From contig WOGZ01000004.1 of the NCBI GenBank assembly GCA_009733775.1, forward strand, positions 186,001 through 250,000: 64,000 nucleotides of DNA, written 5' to 3'. Positions 12,408-23,984 of the stretch are shown one piece after another; the stretch's first letter is position 1; each line of letters starts with the position of its first letter. Both the position numbers and the translations under genes were made by a program. The notes beneath the pieces were generated by a model. It saw nothing but the letters and a program-made list of their open reading frames with translations, was not told the DNA's origin and searched no databases. Source of the stretch: Alectoria sarmentosa (Eukaryota; Ascomycota; Lecanoromycetes; Lecanorales; Parmeliaceae).

Positions 12408-12453
12408 CCAATCCACCACTCGCCCAAACTCTCCCCAATCCACCACTCGCCCA
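12408..12453 (+). repeat. Short direct repeat, two copies of 19 bp
   Basis: The unit CCAATCCACCACTCGCCCA occurs at 12408-12426 and again at 12435-12453, separated by eight bases. It lies in the non-coding region upstream of the bHLH gene. Confidence 0.8.
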
Positions 12454-12574
12454 CTCCACCAAGTCGACGGCATTAACATTATTAGAGCTAGTATTGATAA
12501 CATTAGGTAGAAAATCCAAGAGGAAGAATACCCCCACCCACAATAATAATAAGAATAAGAATGACTTGCCGTCT

Positions 12575-12580
12575 CACGTG
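12575..12580 (+). promoter_or_regulatory. CACGTG E-box upstream of the bHLH gene
   Basis: A perfect CACGTG within CTCACGTGAT, about 680 bases before the start of the NUC-1-like gene. Pho4/NUC-1 type bHLH proteins bind CACGTG/CACGTK (family knowledge), so autoregulation is possible. Other CACGTG hexamers occur in the window (near 956, 27213, 36157, 36296 and 63836), so this site alone is weak evidence. Confidence 0.35.
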
Positions 12581-12611
12581 ATAAAGAGACGAAGTATGCC
12601 TGGCACAAGCA

Positions 12612-12646
<35 letters not shown>

Positions 12647-12664
12647 ATACTGTTACTACTACTG
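12612..12664 (+). repeat. Trinucleotide microsatellite (TAC)n
   Basis: About 11-12 uninterrupted TAC/ACT units from 12612 to 12646, then an interrupted tail (AATACTGT, ACTACTACTG). A looser AAT/AAG-rich run lies just upstream at about 12541-12562. Non-coding. Confidence 0.9.
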
Positions 12665-13256
12665 AACTTGCTATTATGTATTACTGCTGCATTGAACTGG
12701 TGGTTCTGGTGAAGTTGATCTGATTTTGATTTTGGTCGATGGCGTTCAAGTCGTGATCAGTCTGGGACTGGCTCATGCACGATGGCCGTATGATTGCCCC
12801 TCCTGATGCCTCCACGGGAAAGGGAAAGCGACAGGGAAAGCGACAGGGTGTAGAGTAGATCCGCGGAAAAACTTGATTGGCCGGCAATGCTAGCACCAGC
12901 CAGTAGCTCTGCACTCTGCAGGTCCAGGAACCTCTTTCCCGCATCTTTTGAACCACCACCCCCATAGCATATACCTAGACTATATACTACTATCATCTTC
13001 TTTATACCATACTCTCCAACTCTCCTTGTAACAGAAACAATCAAAGAATGCCACTCACTTCAACAAAATCTGACATACCGGCCATGACGTGCCCTTTCAA
13101 CCCCTCCAACCCCAAGCCCAACCCCAACTCACTCTCGTTCCCTTCACTCTAACTTGGCCAAGGGCTTCGGGAGGCAAATTTGGAGGCGCGCACTCTCCCA
13201 CTCATCGCAGTCTGCGTAGAGGCTTCGGCGAATGGAGCTTCGTATCTGTAATCGAT

Positions 13257-15411
13257 ATGAACCAAGTTCCTACTCCGCGTTGGTCTTCTGGCCCTGACGA
13301 TGAATTCGCCAACTTTCTCGACTTTTCTGACCTCGGATTTGGCGATTTTGATGGTGTCGATTTACAACAGAATGGAGCTGGGGCAATGGACATCTCAATG
13401 GAAGGTGCTGCCGGTATGCTGGGGCTCGAGCAAGGGCATATGCAGCAGCCGTCGCCGATGGATGAGCAGAATCATGGGACCCCCATGAACGGTTTTCATG
13501 GCTCGACAGAATCCTTTCCCGATCTTGCTATGCAGCAAGATCTTTTCGATCAACAGCAGCAACAACAGCTGCACATGCAGAATCAGCGGTATCACAGTCA
13601 GAATGTGGTACCACCTACACCCAACAGTTTAGAGATGCACCGAGGACATGCGCAGTACTATCGCACGCCAGCAGATCAGCAGCAGCTGCATATATACGAC
13701 CATTACAGGCGCAACCAGAAGGATCAGGTAGGAGTCCACACTGAAGGGCGAAGCGTGACTGAAGTACTAATTTGCTTGACAGATGATCTTTACCCCTCTT
13801 GTATCTCCTGCAGTGACTCCACTCGATACCCAGTTCCAATACCCAGACTATGCTGCGCCTGCAGATGCCTTCAGCCCGTTGACCTCGCCTGCTCTGAGAG
13901 CACAAAACCAAGCTGCCCAACACTCTGTCTATGGAGCCGTTCGAGGCTCAGATACCTCCGATACGACGTCGCCTATAGACCCAAGTCTTGATTTCTCCGC
14001 ACCCAACACTAATTCGACAGCAGCAACTTTGCGCAAGTCGAAACGGAAGACGTCTTCATCGTCCACGAAAAATCCAGCCCGCGCAGTAAGGCAATCTCCC
14101 GCAATGAAGCCACAAAACAGGAAGAAGCAGCCTTCTAGTACTGTCATACCGCCAAAAGAGATATCTGGGATCATCGAAGAAGCAAGGAGATCGAATCCAG
14201 CAAACAATACTCAACAGACAGTCGACGGAATGCTTCATCTTCCATACAGTCAGGACAGCTCTGGACCAGATTCGGTCTCTCCCGAACCATTGTCTGAGAT
14301 TCTTATGCCACCACCTGCTACACCCAAATCTGGTTCTGCGACCAGATCTCCTTACCTCAATGCCAAGCAAAATGGACATCAAGTCGCCCCCTTACAGGAC
14401 TCGAATGGCGAGCCTGCAACTCCAGCATCATTGATGAAGATTCGCAAACAGGCTGGAAACGTCAATGGCACACATCGTCCGACGTCTAGCTTGAAAGAGC
14501 AGACCGCGCTTGCAGAGGCAGACATGGAGCAAATTATGGAGGACATTGTCCTTCCCGAGCCTGCGAATGCAACGAGAAAACCGGCTTTGAAACCAATCAA
14601 CACCGCGGATGCAAACATAGATCAGTCGACACCAACCATGGGTGCTCGGAAGACAATCAAATATGGTCCCGCAAGTGCACCAATCACCGCAAACACCTCA
14701 GCTTTTCCAAGCCCCCAGCTGGTGGCGTCGCCCACCAGCGCAGGAGCTATCAAGCGCGTAGATTCCAGACTAAAAACTAGGGATCCGAAGAAACGCAACA
14801 GCCAGAGCTCTGTGTATATCAGCCCCGCCCTACGTCCCAAGATCTCTCCTAGTATTAAACCTCTGTTGCCAGAAGGAGGTAAGGGTCTCCCCTTTCACCA
14901 GTTGATCTCAGCAGCTGACACATGGCCTCCAGCCATCGTCTCCGCAGAAACCTCTGCCCTTCTCCTTGCCTCCAAATCCAATTACCAGAACATCCTCGAG
15001 GGCACACATTTGCCCGGTGTCTCCTACCCCGAAACTCTCTCCACCAACCTCACCTCTAAACGTACGTCACACAAGATTGCGGAGCAAGGCCGCCGCAACC
15101 GTATCAATACCGCGCTCCAGGAGATTGCAAGCCTCTTACCCCCTTCTACACCACAAGTCAACTGTCAATCTGGAAGCATGGGAGGCACGAGTCCGAGTCT
15201 CATGATGAGCGGAACGCTAGCACAGCAGAGCAATAGCAAGGCCAGTACGGTGGAAATGGCCATCGACTACATCAAGAGCTTGCAAAAGGAGCTTCGCGAG
15301 ACCAAGGAGAAATTACAGGCAGCCGAGAGAGGAAAGGAGGCCGGCGAGTACAAAGATAGCGACAAGGGGGATTTCGTCACAAACGGAGATATGGAGGCTG
15401 AGGCTACTTGA
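13257..15411 (+). CDS. nuc-1: bHLH transcription factor, NUC-1/PalcA (Pho4) type
   Basis: Exons 13257-13727 and 13783-15411, giving 699 residues; the intron 13728-13782 ends in TTGACAG. The start gives an acidic, Phe-rich N-terminus (EFANFLDFSDLGFGDF) that looks like an activation domain, followed by Gln-rich runs. The bHLH lies at about 585-675: RTSHKIAEQGRRNRINTALQ as basic region and helix 1, then a Ser-rich loop and STVEMAIDYIKSLQKELRE as helix 2. The His, Glu and Arg of the basic region match CACGTG readers. Just before it, FHQLISAADTWPPAIVSAE is the kind of block found in the NUC-1 family. Known relatives switch on phosphate-acquisition genes when phosphate is low. It converges with the gene at 16088. 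Confidence 0.88.
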
Positions 15412-16087
15412 AAGGACAGGCGTTTTGGGTGATCGATACCTTTGCTTGCGAGTTATGAATTACAAGGGGAAAGGGGGCGTTCTACGGCGTTGATGCTGGA
15501 AATGCGGACATGAGGTTGACAAGTGCTATGCCGCAATGATTCTATGCGATTTCCAAAAGTCCGCTGGCTTCTTGCTCTACGTAGGGTCCTGAAGCCGGGC
15601 TGGCGTGTGGGGGGGGAAGCATTTTTAGAGGAGTCTACCATGCCTTTCAATGGCGAAATGGCGAATCGCTCGCTATACATAAAAATAGAGAGCCGTGTGA
15701 CCGTGAGCTGTATTTGTACGCGGCGATTCGATTATATTGGTCAAGTAAATATATTGAAAATGTACTCTTCAGTTCCGTGTCACGTATATTTCTGGTTTCT
15801 TCTGTAGTACAAGTAGCGATTGTATCAATCGAATAAAGTATTTCAGAAAGCTCTACCTAAATGACATCTGTAAAGTTTCCTTGAAGGAGGCCATAAATAC
15901 ATCCGAGGTGTCCAAAGAAGAAAAGTCAAAAAAGTGGTAGAGAAGTAGAAGACGAAGACTGCAGATCCTCCCGCGCCAACGCTAAAGCCCCCCAAAAAAA
16001 GAAGAAGTAGATATACACACTTCCGACATCGTCGCAAATGCGCAAAGAACTAAATTATACACGGGTCGGGTGTGAATGCGAACCCCA
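15412..16087. other. Intergenic region between convergent genes
   Basis: 3' flanks of two convergent genes, with AT-rich stretches near 15670-15760 that could carry polyadenylation signals. No gene was found. Confidence 0.45.
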
Positions 16088-17389
16088 TCACAAAGCCGCG
16101 ACCAAAGCCGCCGCTCCAACCAGCAGCCCCAACCAAGCCTCCGACGCAGCGTCGGCTCTCGACGCGGCCGAACTCTTCCCCCCGCGGCCTGAAGAGGAGC
16201 CGGCGGTCGGGATGCTCCCATTCACAAAGGTGGGTCCGCACATCTCGTTGACCATGGTGGCCGACTCGACATAGTCCAGATTGAGCGGCTGGCTCTTGTT
16301 CATCGCCGCATCTGCATAGACGGCCATCGTGTTCGTCAGGCAGGAATCACACGTCGGTAGACTACCCGAGGGTAAGGGTATGCCCATGGGGAGATAATAG
16401 ACGTAGCTGTCCGTTGGGGATGAGGTGTTGGTGACGGCGTTCGCGAAGCAATAATTGTCGTTGTCCTGATGCGCGTCTGGATCACCCGGGTTTGGAGCGT
16501 TTTTCAGACAGGAGGCATCGTACGAGACGTCATAGGCGAGGAGACCGGCGTAGGCTTGGCGGACCTGGGGGTTTTCGCTTTTGTAGTCGTCTTGGCAGGC
16601 CGTGGAGGAGCGGAGGATGAGGGCGAACGAGGACATGAGGGTTGAGCAAGCGGGGAAAATGACAGAACAGGAGGCGTTGAGGACGGCGGTGATGGTGGAG
16701 AGGGAGCGAGTGGCGTCGAAGAAGGACATGGAGTTCTGGGGAATTACAGGTTAGTTTTCGGGGAAGGCCTTGAGGGGGTGAGTTTTTTGGAGCTGACGTA
16801 CTTGGAGAAGGAGGCTGAAAGGCACGCAGGAGATGAAGGTGTCGTTGTTCACCATGGATCGGAGAAAGGTGGGACAGCTAGGTTGCGTATAATTGGTACC
16901 GAAGCCTCCGTCAAAGGCCCTAGGGAGTGATATGGTGGTGGGAGTTGAAGAATCCGAAGTCGAAGAGGTCACAGCGGCCTCGGCGGTTGTAATCGTTGAC
17001 GCAGTATTTGTGCTTTCTGGTTTGTTTCGACGGTGCAAAGCAGGCTGAGGTGCGTGTTTATGGTCAAACATAATCCTTCCGTCCACAAAGTGGTCTTTCA
17101 TGGCTCGACTTTGAGAACCTGGATGTTCTGCTGCCTCTGTTGGCCTGCACAGTACCGACAGAAAAACTGTCACGAAGAGAGAAATCTGAGTCAAGCTGAG
17201 CGGTAGGTGGTACCTTGAAAGTCGCCGCCGACCTGGTCGAGGTCTTTTACGTGGTGTTGTTATCGTCGCCGCGCGCTGGACTTCTTCCCTTCCACACTTT
17301 TTGTGATGTGATATAGAAGGGACCTCCAGAGACGAGACATTGAATTCCTCTTGCAGTCCGGCATCTTTGTGATCTTCAGATCGATTCAT
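16088..17389 (-). CDS. DUF7729-type protein with GPI-like tail
   Basis: Exons 16802-17389 and 16088-16735 (411 residues), intron 16736-16801. The basic N-terminus is followed by a hydrophobic segment (LTQISLFVTVFLSVLC), which would act as signal anchor or signal peptide. A Ser/Thr-rich linker leads to a Cys-containing domain beginning SCPTFLRSMVNN and continuing NSMSFFDATRSLSTITAVLN, YCFANAV and CDSCLTNTMAVYA. This arrangement is that of the fungal DUF7729 family as I remember it. The C-terminus has a Ser/Gly-rich spacer and a hydrophobic end (AWLGLLVGAAALVAAL), typical of GPI attachment. It is probably on the cell surface or in the wall; the molecular role is unknown. Confidence 0.75.
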
Positions 17390-19850
17390 AATGGGTGCTG
17401 CATGTGCCGCAGTCCCAGCATTGCCAAAACCATGTGGCTGCCAAACAACAGTCTTGAGGCGACCTGGACGTATGTAGCTGGAGTTCGAGCGTGTCGCAGG
17501 CTCTAAATGCGACGTCTCGTGTGGATTGGGAGTCAGATCGTGGAAGGATCTGGCTGAAGGCCTGTTCCTTCCGGCTGTGATGATTTTATTCTTGAGTATA
17601 TTGCAGAGAAAAAGAGTGACTTGAGTTGGCCTAAGATATAAGGAAGGGGTACTTTTTGATCGATCCAGGAAGAGCTCAATAACAAGGACAGAAGAATTTG
17701 ATCAAAAAGGAAGACGGCAGACTTTATTAGCACTGTCATCTCCATGTTGGTGTAGCACCCGAAATTGTGTGCCTGCATGAAGATTAGACCGATCGGGTTT
17801 AGATATATGGCTGAGCGCAGTGCGCTTGCACGCTTAGGACGCATATGTTGGTGGTAGTCTATGCAGACAATATAGAAAATTAAACGTGTAACGGTAACTT
17901 ACCGTAGCTCGCAGAATCGGCCTCTTTTCGTGGGATGGCTGATTTGCCTAGTGTTTTCTAAGACTCTTATTAGTATGTATCCATGGTGTCCATGAAATGT
18001 GGCTTACGGCGTTCCCTAAGGCCCTAGATGCGTTCCGCAAGGGTTCAGCCATGGAAGTCAATGCGATGGACATCAGTCGCCAAAGAGACTCGTCTGTGTC
18101 GACTTGGGCTTCGTGATAAATGCTTCAGTATGTCTGGTGGCACAGAGACCTCTCATACGATTTGAGGCTGAATATGAGTGAGTCTGCCAAAGTCGTCACT
18201 CGTCAGGATTGTGGAATCTCCATACTCTAAGCTTTGCCCTGTTAATCACCCTTTGCTGATGCCCATTCCTCATACACGAGGAACCGTTGAGGCTCGGCAG
18301 GATAGTACGAACTCGTAAAATACCTTGGGTTGGTCATGTCGCATCGGTCTTTCCCAATAGTAGCAACTAACGAGTTAGTAGTGATCATACGAGGTGAGTA
18401 CCTATCCACATTCCACAAGGCTGCCGTGCCGCAGCCCGTTCGTGGTTAAGTCACGGCTGGTCCGTGCTTGAGGTGCTTGTCAGCATGGATGTTGGCCATG
18501 GATGCTGCCTGCAACTGTGCAACACCCTGTCTCTGCTGCATGTTGACTTTGGCCGTAATTAAAATAGAGTCTGCCACCATCGCATAAATATAGGTAGGCA
18601 TCATTGTTGGTTTCGTTTGGACAAATCTCTGGAAGCATTATGAGCGTACGTACGTTTTATTAGTGCTCGCAGAAATGTCTGCAAATTTGGGCTTGGAGAT
18701 ATACAAGTCGCATCGATCAGCTACGTTATCAAGTTTTTGCTCCCTCCATCTTATGCCGAACGGAAAAAGCGGACCAGGCAGGATACGAGGGCGCAAGGCA
18801 AAGGTTGGTTTCACAAAAGTGTGCGACAGTAAAGTACGAGCAGGAAACATCGGATAATGTTAGCTTTCCCATCAGCGCTCAGAGAAGCCCCTCTTGGCCG
18901 AGCACCAACGGAAAAGCTGCATATCGAGCATGCTTCTTCTGGCTGTACTTGGCAGCAGTGAGAAATATCCGCTCAACTCTTCTCAGCTCTCCTCGGCCGA
19001 ACGTCAACGGAAAGTGCTACGTTCCTGTGCTGGATGGTGGTGTGCGCAGTCCGGGGTGGTGCTTGTAATAAGATAGCTTGCATGCATAACCGGTAGTACA
19101 GTAGATATGCGCTCAACTCAAGTCTCATGTGCCTGTCCGATATAACGAAGCTGCTGCCTTTTCTCCGACACATCGGGGCCGCTGCGGTCCCGCGCTTGGC
19201 GGGATGGTATACCGTATACGTCGATGCGTAGAAGCGACGGTCGTATAATCTATGAGCCGATGCAAGGGGGAAAAATTCTAAAAGTAGAAGGCGGCTCTAC
19301 TACAGCCTGCTGCGCTTTGCGCGCCATCGTGCTAGGTCAACGGTGGTGGAGAACAAGGACAATCCCTCATCCAAGGAAGACCCGTGGTAGGAGCACGGTG
19401 CATGCATCTTTCGCCCGATTGGCAGGACGAACGAACGTCGGAACATTCATGCTTGAACCGACCCATCACCATCACCATCATGGTTGCAAAGGCAATGTTC
19501 GAAATGAATAGAGCACTCTAAAGGGATGAGCTCGACGACATTGGGCCCAAAACCAAAGTAGGCACGGTAGGAACGGACGATCGTTGAACGTGTCATGTCG
19601 TTGAATGCTCCTCTACTCCAACGAAGGATTGGACCAAGCGAATGATCAACAATGACGTTGAATGCATTGATGGCATGGCCTATCTACCCTAGATCATACA
19701 TTCCATCTATTCCCCCAACTAACACCATCAACGACCGTTGCATGATATGACAAAGCACCCCACCTCTTTCCATGCATGTAATTCCAACGCCACCTTGGTC
19801 TTATCCACCAAGGCATCCCAGCCTTGAGAAACGATGCAAATAAGACACAT
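17390..19850. other. Gene-poor stretch of 2.5 kb
   Basis: No convincing gene on either strand; open frames are short and lack codon or motif character. At about 18889-18920 and 18987-19017 two related segments share GGCCGA and CAACGGAAA in the same order. A related CGCTCAACTC also occurs at about 18970 and 19110. This suggests an old, degraded duplication. Confidence 0.4.
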
Positions 19851-22800
19851 CTACACCCTCTCTTCCGCAAATTCCAAAATTTCGCAATCATCCTCGAAGA
19901 TCTCGTCTTCTGCGCCCATTTCATCTTTTGTGCTGCGTTTTCGTCGTGTCGTGACGACAATTTGCTGACCCTCCTCTACATTGCCTTTCATACTTATGAC
20001 ATTCTCCATGCGCGACGGTCTAACTTGTTCCAAATCTGCATCATCATCTTCGTGGCCGGTAGAGCCTACGCTGATCTGAGTAGCGGGGATAGGCTCTCCA
20101 AACACCCAGGTGCTTGTGCCTGGAGAATTAGTAGGATCGGCAGATGTGACCTCGTCACTGTAGACGTAAAGATTGACTCGACGATCTGTGTGGAACGGTT
20201 GGTATGCCAGGCTTGTGTCAAGTTCAGCGTAGGACAGGGGGTGCGTTTCGAGCTTCGAGGTCGATGATGTTGTTAAGGGAGACTGTGGCAGCCAAAAGGA
20301 GCCACGAGGGGTTGAAGGCTCAGGCGTTGATCGAGTATTGGGATGCTGGTTACTGGTAATGTGCTGGATTGGGGCTGGCTCTTTTGGAAGACTGAACTCG
20401 ACTGGCCTATCGCCAAAGACTGAGGGCCGCCGCGGACGGGCCTTGGAGTTGCTGCTTTGGCGAATACTGTAGATCCGTACAATACCTCCACCAGTGATAG
20501 CGATGCGGCCGAGGCCCTTTCCACTGAGCCATCGGACGCAACCCGGGACCACAGCACTTTGTGAGCTTGGTAGAGCTAAACGATTCTCGCCTAGATGGCG
20601 GATTGTATTGACGGTGCCTGCAGCTGCTGCGCCGACAGATCTATTAAAGCCAGCTGCTACAGCTCTTCCACTTTTAGTACCAATACCTGCGGTCAATGCC
20701 ATACCGCCAAATCCGGAAAAATTACTTCCTATGCTTGGACGGCGCCCACGAACAGCATCGATAAGGGGTTGAGTCTTGCCGGAAAATATGCCGAAGGCCG
20801 AGGAAAACCCGTTGCCAGCACCAGCCGATACAGGCCTTGCAATGTCGTCGTTTTTAACGCCAGTGGCACTTGAGATACTTGCGGCGGTGGTACTGCGTAA
20901 GATCCGACGAGATGGTGGCCATGAAAAAGCGGAAGGTGGTAGATCGTTGATGTGGACAGTACCTCTATCAGTGATGATAGCCAGTCGCTCGCCTTTAGGT
21001 TCCGTCCAAACAACGTCCACAATCCGGGCCTCGGTCATCCGAGTTATCTTTGCAATTTGGCGAACGCTGGGACCTTTCGGACATGCGTTTGGGTCCCCTA
21101 CACGCACAGCTTCCCCATGCACCATCCGCATTAAGTCCCAGACATGCTCAACATCTCCTTTTGCACTTGCCGTCAGCAAGTACAGGCCGTTGGGAGAGAA
21201 TGAAAGCAGACTACACCCAGTCGGCAACGAGAAAGTGGCCAGCGGTTGCAGAGTTAAAACGCCTTTTGAGTGCTGACTCTTTGAGAGTTTCTCCAGGTCG
21301 AAGATTGACACCAGTGCGGGCTGATTCTTTGCTCGATTGACTGTATTGTCTTGTGCATGAGTAGGAGGGAAGCTCTGCTGATTTAGTGGCAGTGATAAAT
21401 CAACATTGGGAGGAGGAGCTGCAGGTCCTTGTTGGTTCTGTTCGGACGGTTTGGACCAGTAATTACTCCATGCCTGCTTGCCTTCAAGCCCAACCCATTG
21501 AGCGGTCTTCATAAATCCTTGTGCAATATCCCGAGCAGCTTTGTTGAGTAAGCCTTCGCCTTCTGGGTTGTCAAGGTCACATGATATCTGAGGTTCCGCA
21601 GTGGGTGCATGGGAGCTGATTCCGGGGGCCTTGTGACCTGAAGTGTCGGGCTCGGTTTCTCCGTGAAGGGTAGTCTGTCCCGAGGATGACGGCGGTGCGA
21701 CAGCAAGCCATCGGTTGCTCAGAGAAAGAATAGCAGTATTGGATCGGCGGAAATTTGTAGCAAGTGCGTCATGCAATCGTGCAGGTCCAGATTCGCTGGA
21801 AGAGGTGGACACGCTGCGAGTTTTCTGTGACCCTGTCCGGGTCCAGACCTTGCCTAAACATCTGAAGCCTGGCAACTTCTCGGCGATTCCATGGGAAGAT
21901 CTCTCAAAGATGAAGACTTCCCCACTGATGCCCGAGCTGATGACGAAAAATTTCCCTCTCGCTTGTATACTCAGGTCTCCTACAGGAGGAGGCATGGTAG
22001 TATGCGAACGTGCAACTTTAATTTCAACCTTCGGAGTCCTGAACAGCGTCCCTATATGCTGTCCTTTCCTCAGCGAATAGATTTCCACAGTAGTCTGGTA
22101 ATGAGTTATGGCTGCCGCCTGCAGAGCCTGCATCTCCGATCTTGAAGGTTCGAACTCTTCAACTTCCGCGTGGCTGCTTCGCGGCCTAGTTGGAGCACCG
22201 GATAGAATGCATGGACCATGGACGATTACAGCGAGTAGCGGCTGGAGCGGTCGGTCACTAATGGACTGAGAGTGGAGTATTTTGGCACCAATCACAGATC
22301 CTCGAAGACCATCTAGGCGACCAACAGAGTCGAAGCGTTTCTTACCAATATGGTAGATATTCACGCCACGGTCGAAACCCACGAGCAAGACGTTCTCTCT
22401 GTTTCCGGATGCTTCGTGCCCAGAAGGCGAGAGGCTGTCAAAAACACAGCAAAAACCCTCACCGGGCACGCGGTCTTCTGGTGCAAGCTTAGGGTTACCA
22501 AAGTCGATTTCGGGCGCTGTATAGTAATGGGCTTGTTGATGGTGGGGCGGTGGTGGATAGTGGGAGTTCTGAGAGTGCATAGACAGAGGCCTCCTATTAG
22601 GAGGAGATGACCCCATGTAGTCGCCAAAGCTCTGGTATTCGTTGGTCCGCTGTATAGGCTGACGATAGGCAGCTCTTGGCGAGTTTGGAGGAGAGGTGTG
22701 TGAAAATCCCCCGCGAAGCTCGGGATCAAGAGGTGGACGATATTCTGGAGGGGACCCAGCTCGACTGACTCCGTTACTATACTCTTGTGGAGGACTGCGA

Positions 22801-23243
22801 CCATATGGAACATTCTGAGCCCATTCCGATGTATTTTGGGTAGGTACGTCTGGTGGACGTGTGGGAGCATCCCAAGCTTCTAGACGAGGAGACGAAACAC
22901 CGTTGGAGAGCGCTGGGGGAGGAGGCATCGAAGCATGCAGTTGAGAGAGGATAGAAGGGGGAGAGGTCCTAAGATACATATAGTAGTTAGTGTGATCCCA
23001 TCGTGTTTGACAAAGCCATCCCTGATGCGCGCGCTGTCTTCAATTGATCTTGACTTACAACTCTTGGGAAAAACCCTTGGGCGACCTCTCCGCATTCTCA
23101 CCACCGTTTTCATTTTTCTTCCAACTCTTTCCCTGGCCCTTGCGACCTGGCGAGGGCCTTCTTGAAGCTTCTTCTTGGTAGAAGGAACCGATCTCGACAG
23201 CCGGCTGCTGTTGGCTTGACGCTTGGTCTGACGACGGGAGCAT
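19851..23243 (-). CDS. BCAS3-like WD40 protein
   Basis: Exons 23059-23243 and 19851-22968, intron 22969-23058 with ACTAAC branch (1,100 residues). The first exon (MLPSSDQASSQQ... KGFSQEL) joins in phase to TSPPSILSQLHAS; a start at the internal Met at 22979 would lie within the intron and lose this exon. A Pro/Ser-rich N-terminus precedes a propeller-like region with ENVLLVGFDRGVNIYHI, then LSNRWLAVAPPSS, FSLPTGCSLLSFSPNGLYLL and HVWDLMRMVHGEA. This reading pattern is that of the BCAS3 WD40 domain. Animal BCAS3 works with PHAF1 at autophagosome membranes; the fungal role is less known. The C-terminus is acidic (DEIFEDDCEILEF). A possible second part between the blades is low-complexity. Confidence 0.7.
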
Positions 23244-23984
23244 TCAATTTGTAGAGAGAGAGGTTCAGCGTACGAGAGAGGTAAAGACGTATTGCTCATC
23301 AGCTCCAGAATGAAAAGTGAGATCGCTCGTCGTTCTCGCCGGGAGATGATCAGCAGATGCAAGTCAAGCACCTGACCCCAAAAAAGCTGGAGCCTGGATA
23401 AAGCTGGTGACAGCAACAGGCGTGAAGATTGATTCCGATTGTTTTACTCGCAAGCGAAGGGGTGTTTTAATGCGAGGAAAGAGAGCGAGCTGTGAGGACT
23501 CTCCCGGAGCTACAACACTGTTTCCGGCGATAGGGCAGGAGCTCACACTGAACAGACTCGGCGCGGATCAAGGAACATACGAAGGAAAATCTGTGCTGGA
23601 CATGCGACTCTGTTAACTGACAGTCTTTAATACTTTACAGAGAGGTCTAGGAGTCTGGCAGGTGAATGAAGCATGGAGCTCTTTGAGGGGGTTGGCTGCT
23701 AGAAAGGAGTCTAGACTTGTGGAACGCTCGGCGTAAGTGGGGTAGCTTGCATGATTTTTAAGGGTTTGCCCTAATACAAAATGCCATGTCACTCGATGGT
23801 CGAATTTCGAATGATTGACTTTGGCATAATTATACGAGCGTCTTGATGAGGGTCTGCTTTTTCTGGGGGTATCTATCTGCATTCTTAGGATACATGCAAG
23901 TTGGACATTTGAGCGCAACTCAAGACCATCAACTTTCATAGATCCCTAAACCCTGACGGTCATTCATTCTTCGTCCATCTCACT
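23244..23984. other. Intergenic region between BCAS3-like gene and cwc22
   Basis: Both neighbours are on the minus strand. The region holds the 3' flank of cwc22 and the promoter of the BCAS3-like gene. No gene was found. Confidence 0.4.

Noticed and set aside
22361..23416. Minus-strand frames overlapping the BCAS3-like gene in another phase
   Set aside because: Same-strand out-of-phase shadows; the in-phase two-exon model explains the region.
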